A stretch of 15,237 nucleotides of DNA from NCBI GenBank assembly GCA_947631305.1, contig CANRKV010000021.1, positions 1-15,237 on the forward strand, read 5' to 3'. The notes below the pieces were generated by a model that had not been told where the DNA came from, made no database searches, and was given only the letters and a program-made list of their open reading frames with translations. This document shows positions 13,240 to 15,237 of the stretch, in pieces. The DNA is from an uncultured Jeotgalicoccus sp. (lineage in GTDB: Bacteria > Bacillota > Bacilli > Staphylococcales > Salinicoccaceae). How positions within the stretch are numbered: the stretch's first letter is position 1; every line of letters begins with the position of its first letter. Both the position numbers and the translations under genes were made by a program.

Positions 13240-13868
13240 TATTCTTCACCTCTAGATTGTATATAAGTATTTATAATATTAAATGTATCACTGACAACGC
13301 TATCGATAGACTGGGCTGCATCAACAACTTTAATTCTGTTCGGATATAACTCTGATAATTCATTATAACCCAAGACTACTTTTTTATGAAAGTCTATAGT
13401 TTCTTCATCCAGACGATTGTTGTCACGTGCATTATCGCGGATTCTCTCTAAACCCGTTTCCGGATCCAGTTTTAAGTAAATCGTTAAGTCCGGCATATGA
13501 GTACCAATAGCGAATTTATTTATCGCCATTATATCATCAAAACCAATGCCGCGGGCAATGCCCTGATACGCTAACGAACTGTCGATAAACCGGTCGCACA
13601 GTACAATTTTCTCTGCTTCAAGTGCCGGTATTACACGTTCTACCAAATGCTGACGACGCGATGCTGCAAAAAGCAATGCTTCAGTCCTGCCATCCATTTC
13701 GTGTCCCTTAGTCAGCAGTACTTCCCGAATTTTTTCGCTGATTGGTATACCGCCGGGCTCCCGTGTTTTTACAACTTCATGCGAGTCCGATAATAATGTT
13801 CTGATACGTTCTATAACCGTTGTTTTCCCAGATCCCTCAGGACCTTCAAAAGTGATGAAGTAACTCAT
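13239..13868 (-). CDS. tmk: Thymidylate kinase
   Basis: The protein has 209 residues. ATG 13868 overlaps the stop of the decarboxylase gene by four bases (ATGA), with GAGG eight bases upstream. It phosphorylates dTMP to dTDP with ATP, which is essential for dTTP supply. The P-loop is FEGPEGSGKTT (7-17), the substrate region TREPGG is at 35-40, the DR(Y/F/H) motif is DRFIDSSLAYQG (92-103), and the lid lies around 141-155. The lid region has few basic residues (ERIRDNARDNNR), as in Gram-positive type II enzymes that carry their catalytic arginine in the lid rather than the P-loop. Confidence 0.98.
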   Translation of the reverse strand: MSYFITFEGPEGSGKTTVIERIRTLLSDSHEVVKTREPGGIPISEKIREVLLTKGHEMDGRTEALLFAASRRQHLVERVIPALEAEKIVLCDRFIDSSLAYQGIARGIGFDDIMAINKFAIGTHMPDLTIYLKLDPETGLERIRDNARDNNRLDEETIDFHKKVVLGYNELSELYPNRIKVVDAAQSIDSVVSDTFNIINTYIQSRGEE

Positions 13869-15109
13869 AATTCTGCCTCATTCATATAATAATTGATGTT
13901 GTAATCTATACCCTCTATTTTAACATGATTAACTTGATAGTGCTTTATCCTTTTAATATCCTTATTCGTAATCACATTCCCCTTTAGTACAAGCGGTACT
14001 CCAGGTGGATAAGGCACAATGTTTTCATGACATACCTTACCTTCGAGGACAGCGATATCTTTAACCGGTGCAGCACTGTCTGCTGCCGGTTTTAACTTTG
14101 TAATTTTATCCAGCAGTTCTTTAAAAGGATAACTGTCATCTTCGTGCCACAGCGGCAGACACCACAGCACACCTTCGTCTGTCACCATCTCTGAATATAT
14201 CCCTTCATTCCTTAAACTGCGTTCAAGGTTATACGCACCCTTCGCTGACGTCAGCATGAGTTTTCCAGGATCATCCGGTTCAGCCACCTTAACTCCGTAC
14301 TCTTTCAGATGATTAATTAAGGCTGTTCTTTTTTCAAAGAACACAGTGTCATCATATTCGTTATAAAACTCCTGTGCATATTCAATAGATGCCAGTACAA
14401 GATATGAAGGACTCGATGTTTCAAACTGATTAATGTAATGCATAATGCGCTCGTGTATCTCTAAGTTTTTAGTAAACAATACTGATGCCATCGTCAATGC
14501 AGGGAGCATTTTGTGATATGACTCAATCACTGCATCCGCCTCTGATAGCAACAGCGATTCCTTAAAGTTTTCAGTAATCGATAAATGCGCGCCGTGCGCT
14601 GCATCGATAATACTAAAAGCTTCATTCTTTCTGATGTAATTTATATGCTCTCCTATATTCTTAATTAGAGTCCCTGTGTAAGAAGGAGAAGTGAATACTA
14701 CACACGCATTCTCCAAATCAACTTCATACAGTTCATCTATAGAAATAACACTATAGGAAGCATTCACTAATGATACGCCGTGATATACAGACTTATGTGC
14801 TTCTCCGACAATGTAAAAATGACTTGCAGTTTCATTCAGTGCATAGATGCCGCAGATGATCCCATTTGTTGTCCCGTTCACCATTGCCTGTGCATAATAA
14901 CCTTCTTGTTTTAATGACAGCTTATCATTGAGTTCTCTCAATATCTCAGCCGGATCATGAAGGTCATCAAGTCCGGGTATTTCAGTTAAGTCATACTCCG
15001 GTTTAATTACATCTGACAGCTTTCCAATTGTATTATTTTTATGTCCCGGTACATGCATAGAAATAACACCTTCACTATGCAGTCCTTTTAATTTATTAAT
15101 AAGAGACAT
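13865..15109 (-). CDS. PLP-dependent Orn/Lys/Arg decarboxylase family protein
   Basis: The protein has 414 residues from ATG 15109 (MSLINKLKG), which has GGAGG five bases upstream. A TTG-started frame up to 15187 runs into the rRNA terminator, and an ATG at 15121 lies in the ribosome site, so both were rejected. It is a fold-type I PLP enzyme: HVPGHK (19-24), MVNGTTNG (76-83) at the cofactor phosphate, IIDAAHGAHL (167-176) with D169 facing the pyridine nitrogen and H172 stacking, SYHKMLPALTMAS (197-209) with the Schiff-base lysine K200, and PYPPGVPL (366-373) in the C-terminal domain. The more common DEAHG is DAAHG here. This is the YaaO homologue, also next to tmk in Bacillus and Staphylococcus. 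Its amino-acid substrate is not established, so I give no symbol. Confidence 0.9.
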   Translation of the reverse strand: MSLINKLKGLHSEGVISMHVPGHKNNTIGKLSDVIKPEYDLTEIPGLDDLHDPAEILRELNDKLSLKQEGYYAQAMVNGTTNGIICGIYALNETASHFYIVGEAHKSVYHGVSLVNASYSVISIDELYEVDLENACVVFTSPSYTGTLIKNIGEHINYIRKNEAFSIIDAAHGAHLSITENFKESLLLSEADAVIESYHKMLPALTMASVLFTKNLEIHERIMHYINQFETSSPSYLVLASIEYAQEFYNEYDDTVFFEKRTALINHLKEYGVKVAEPDDPGKLMLTSAKGAYNLERSLRNEGIYSEMVTDEGVLWCLPLWHEDDSYPFKELLDKITKLKPAADSAAPVKDIAVLEGKVCHENIVPYPPGVPLVLKGNVITNKDIKRIKHYQVNHVKIEGIDYNINYYMNEAEL

Positions 15110-15137
15110 ATATACCTCCATTAAAGTTATTACCATT

Positions 15138-15143
15138 ATTATA
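15138..15143 (-). promoter_or_regulatory. -10 box before the decarboxylase-tmk operon
   Basis: A perfect TATAAT on the minus strand lies about 30 bases before the start codon. The region at -35 is the T tract of the rRNA terminator and offers only a poor TTTTTT-type hexamer, so the operon may also depend on read-through from the rRNA operon. Confidence 0.45.
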
Positions 15144-15159
15144 CTATATAAAAAAGAAC

Positions 15160-15185
15160 AAAAAAAAGAGACCTCGAAAGGTCTC
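15160..15185 (-). terminator. rRNA operon intrinsic terminator
   Basis: On the minus strand the hairpin GAGACCT-TTCG-AGGTCTC (15168-15185) has a 7-bp stem and a stable UUCG tetraloop, followed by eight T. It lies about 40 bases after the 5S rRNA 3' end, as expected for the end of an rRNA operon. A smaller 5-bp hairpin (15187-15202) just before it may also fold. Confidence 0.93.
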
Positions 15186-15225
15186 AATGCGGCTCATCGC
15201 ATCCATTTTGTAAATCTATGTTTTA

Positions 15226-15237
15226 GCCTGGCAGCGT
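15226..15237 (-). rRNA. rrf: 5S rRNA, 3' end only
   Basis: The last 12 bases of the window, read on the minus strand, are ACGCTGCCAGGC. This matches the conserved 3' end of staphylococcal-type 5S rRNA (GTTGCCAGGC). Only this tail is inside the window, so the call relies on the short match, the terminator just after it and the known position of an rRNA operon before the YaaO-tmk cluster. Confidence 0.72.

Noticed and set aside
15110..15187. N-terminal extension of the decarboxylase up to a TTG at 15187
   Set aside because: It runs through the rRNA terminator and the -10 box; the ATG at 15109 has a GGAGG ribosome site.
15186..15225. tRNA gene after the 5S rRNA
   Set aside because: The 40 bases between 5S and terminator are too short for a tRNA and show no cloverleaf arms, only a 5-bp hairpin.
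1..15237. CRISPR array, insertion sequence, prophage or toxin-antitoxin system
   Set aside because: No repeated spacer-like units, transposase or integrase motifs, or paired small toxin/antitoxin genes were found on either strand; the lone AbrB-fold gene is the classical abrB, not an antitoxin, since no toxin gene is beside it.

Overview
The window looks like chromosomal DNA from a non-sporulating, low-GC Gram-positive bacterium of the Staphylococcaceae. A genus such as Jeotgalicoccus, Salinicoccus or Macrococcus is a better guess than Staphylococcus itself, but I cannot fix it. The evidence is gene order and protein sequence. The order (minus strand, right to left) is 5S rRNA end, Orn/Lys/Arg decarboxylase, tmk, darA/pstA, holB, ricT, yabA, yabB, GIY-YIG, rsmI, [abrB reversed], metG, tatD, rnmV, ksgA, veg. 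This is the Bacillus/Staphylococcus order near the origin, minus the Bacillus genes yaaR, yabE, yabG and sspF.

Right edge to 9038: the last bases of a 5S rRNA gene and the rRNA operon terminator are followed by a tightly packed minus-strand operon of nine genes. They cover dTMP phosphorylation (tmk), c-di-AMP sensing (darA), the replication clamp loader (holB), control of replication initiation (yabA), the RicT/Y-complex subunit, a small-molecule or RNA methyltransferase (yabB), a GIY-YIG protein and 16S rRNA methylation (rsmI). Many junctions are TAATG, ATGA or TGATG, so translation is probably coupled. A terminator-like hairpin between yabA and yabB may lower expression of the distal genes.

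9000 to 3816: abrB lies alone on the plus strand, divergent from metG and convergent with rsmI. metG and tatD form one unit with a good promoter and a terminator. rnmV and ksgA, both acting on rRNA, follow from their own extended -10 promoter. veg has a perfect consensus promoter and a strong terminator.

3800 to 1: conserved synteny stops just after veg, where ispE and purR would be expected. Next come a luciferase-like monooxygenase and FMN reductase pair (minus strand), a convergent flavodoxin-fold NAD(P)H reductase (plus strand) with a palindromic operator at its start of transcription, and a LytTR regulator with a degraded ABC-ATPase-like N-terminus. The LytTR gene is followed by an ABC-2 type permease gene that runs off the left edge.

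No CRISPR array, insertion sequence, prophage gene, tRNA or intergenic gap over 300 bases was seen. Nothing here is clearly an undescribed system. The LytTR/ABC-2 module and the abrB-metG intergenic inverted repeat are the least explained parts.
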